Below are positions 5,320-5,842 of a stretch of 5,842 bases of DNA, piece by piece. The stretch is from Desulfobacula sp. Lineage in GTDB: Bacteria > Desulfobacterota > Desulfobacteria > Desulfobacterales > Desulfobacteraceae. Made by a program: the position numbers and the translations under genes. The notes beneath the pieces are model-generated. The model was not told the DNA's origin. It saw nothing but the letters and a program-made list of their open reading frames with translations, and made no database searches. The first letter of the stretch is position 1; each line of letters begins with the position of its first letter. The stretch lies in assembly GCA_027858355.1 (NCBI GenBank), contig JAQICW010000609.1, positions 1 to 5,842 of the forward strand. The letters are read 5' to 3'.

Positions 5320-5842
5320 ATGCCCATAACAGACAATAAAAATTCTCCTTTTTCTTTTTCTATGATAAACATTAAAATGATCGATCCTTCTCCCTATCAA
5401 CATCGCAAATATTTTGATGAAGAAAGGTTAAGAGAGCTTGCAGTAAGTATTGTACAGGATGGATTGATTGAACCCATTAGACCACAAAAAAAAGACAGAT
5501 TTCAGCTTATTGCAGGAGAACGAAGGCTCAGAGCAATTAGAGATTTCACTGACCTGACGATGATCCAGGCAAAAATCACTGTTGTTGATGATCTTCAGGC
5601 AAGAAGAATAAGCGCTGCAGAAAACCTTTTAAGAGAAGATTTATCCGTCATAGAATCCATTGAGGCGAACATTGAAATCATTGATGTGGAAATGGGCAAA
5701 ATGCCTGAGTATTTGACGGTAGACAAAACACCCCTTGAAAGGGTGCATAAATTGCTGTCAAAGCTCCATTCTATAAGGGTTAGCCAGGATAGGGGGTCCA
5801 TGGTTTCTAAGGAGGCAGAGGTATTGTTTAACAAATTTGTTA
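5320..5842 (+). CDS. ParB-like protein, N-terminal part (runs off the window)
   Basis: The 174 visible codons remain open to the right edge, so the gene is partial. Residues 15-120 form a ParB/Spo0J-type N-terminal domain, which in characterised family members binds and hydrolyses CTP and forms a DNA clamp. Three hallmark stretches are present: PSPYQHRKYFDEERLREL (23-40) leading to SIVQDGLIEPI (43-53), the arginine box AGERRLRAIR (65-74), and ENLLREDLSVIE (101-112). After that, residues 113-174 do not show the usual helix-turn-helix of chromosomal ParB; instead there is a charged helical segment with KTPLERVHKLLSKLHS (136-151). The ATG start has AGGGG (5306-5310) 9 bases upstream. No parA precedes it and no parS palindrome is seen, so a role in chromosome segregation is not supported; a mobile-element or regulatory ParB-like protein is as likely. 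Family call is firm, function open. Confidence 0.85.
   Translation, partial: MPITDNKNSPFSFSMINIKMIDPSPYQHRKYFDEERLRELAVSIVQDGLIEPIRPQKKDRFQLIAGERRLRAIRDFTDLTMIQAKITVVDDLQARRISAAENLLREDLSVIESIEANIEIIDVEMGKMPEYLTVDKTPLERVHKLLSKLHSIRVSQDRGSMVSKEAEVLFNKFV

Noticed and set aside
1..5842. CRISPR arrays, tRNA or rRNA genes
   Set aside because: No regularly spaced repeats, no cloverleaf with a T-loop GTTC motif and CCA-type end, and no conserved rRNA segments were found on either strand by eye.

Overview
The window reads as chromosome or large-element DNA from an AT-rich, Gram-negative bacterium. The sequence families (a PAS-type sigma-54 activator, and a PAS/GAF hybrid histidine kinase with a CxCGRAA...HGHYC GAF motif) and the long AT-rich spacers look most like Desulfobacterota, for example a Desulfobacter- or Desulfobacula-like sulfate reducer. 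This is inferred from protein style only; no marker gene is present.

Layout, all genes on the + strand. 1-399: AT-rich spacer with a strong 15-bp hairpin near the left edge, probably the terminator of a gene outside the window, and a candidate promoter and operator dyad just before the first gene. 400-1800: complete sigma-54-dependent activator (PAS - coiled coil - AAA+ - Fis-type HTH). 1801-2409: a 600-base spacer with possible terminators, a short acidic C-terminal-like coding remnant flanked by an 8-bp inverted repeat, and a good sigma-70-type promoter. 2410-4917: complete soluble hybrid sensor kinase (PAS-PAS-GAF-HisKA-HATPase-REC) that starts with TTG. 4918-5319: a clear kinase terminator, then a promoter and terminator pair enclosing about 140 non-coding bases (possible small RNA or attenuator), then a separate candidate promoter for the last gene. 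5320-end: the first 174 codons of a ParB-like protein that runs off the window.

The three genes are separated by 400-610 bases and each appears to have its own promoter, so they do not look like one operon. The activator has no receiver domain and the kinase carries its own receiver, so nothing supports their being a cognate pair: the activator probably senses a small molecule through its PAS domain, and the kinase probably passes phosphate to an unlinked partner. The ParB-like gene may mark the start of a different module (mobile element or partition-like locus) to the right. The best candidates for something new are the non-coding unit at 5035-5213, the ParB-like protein with an atypical region after its N-terminal domain, and the Cys/His-rich GAF sensor.
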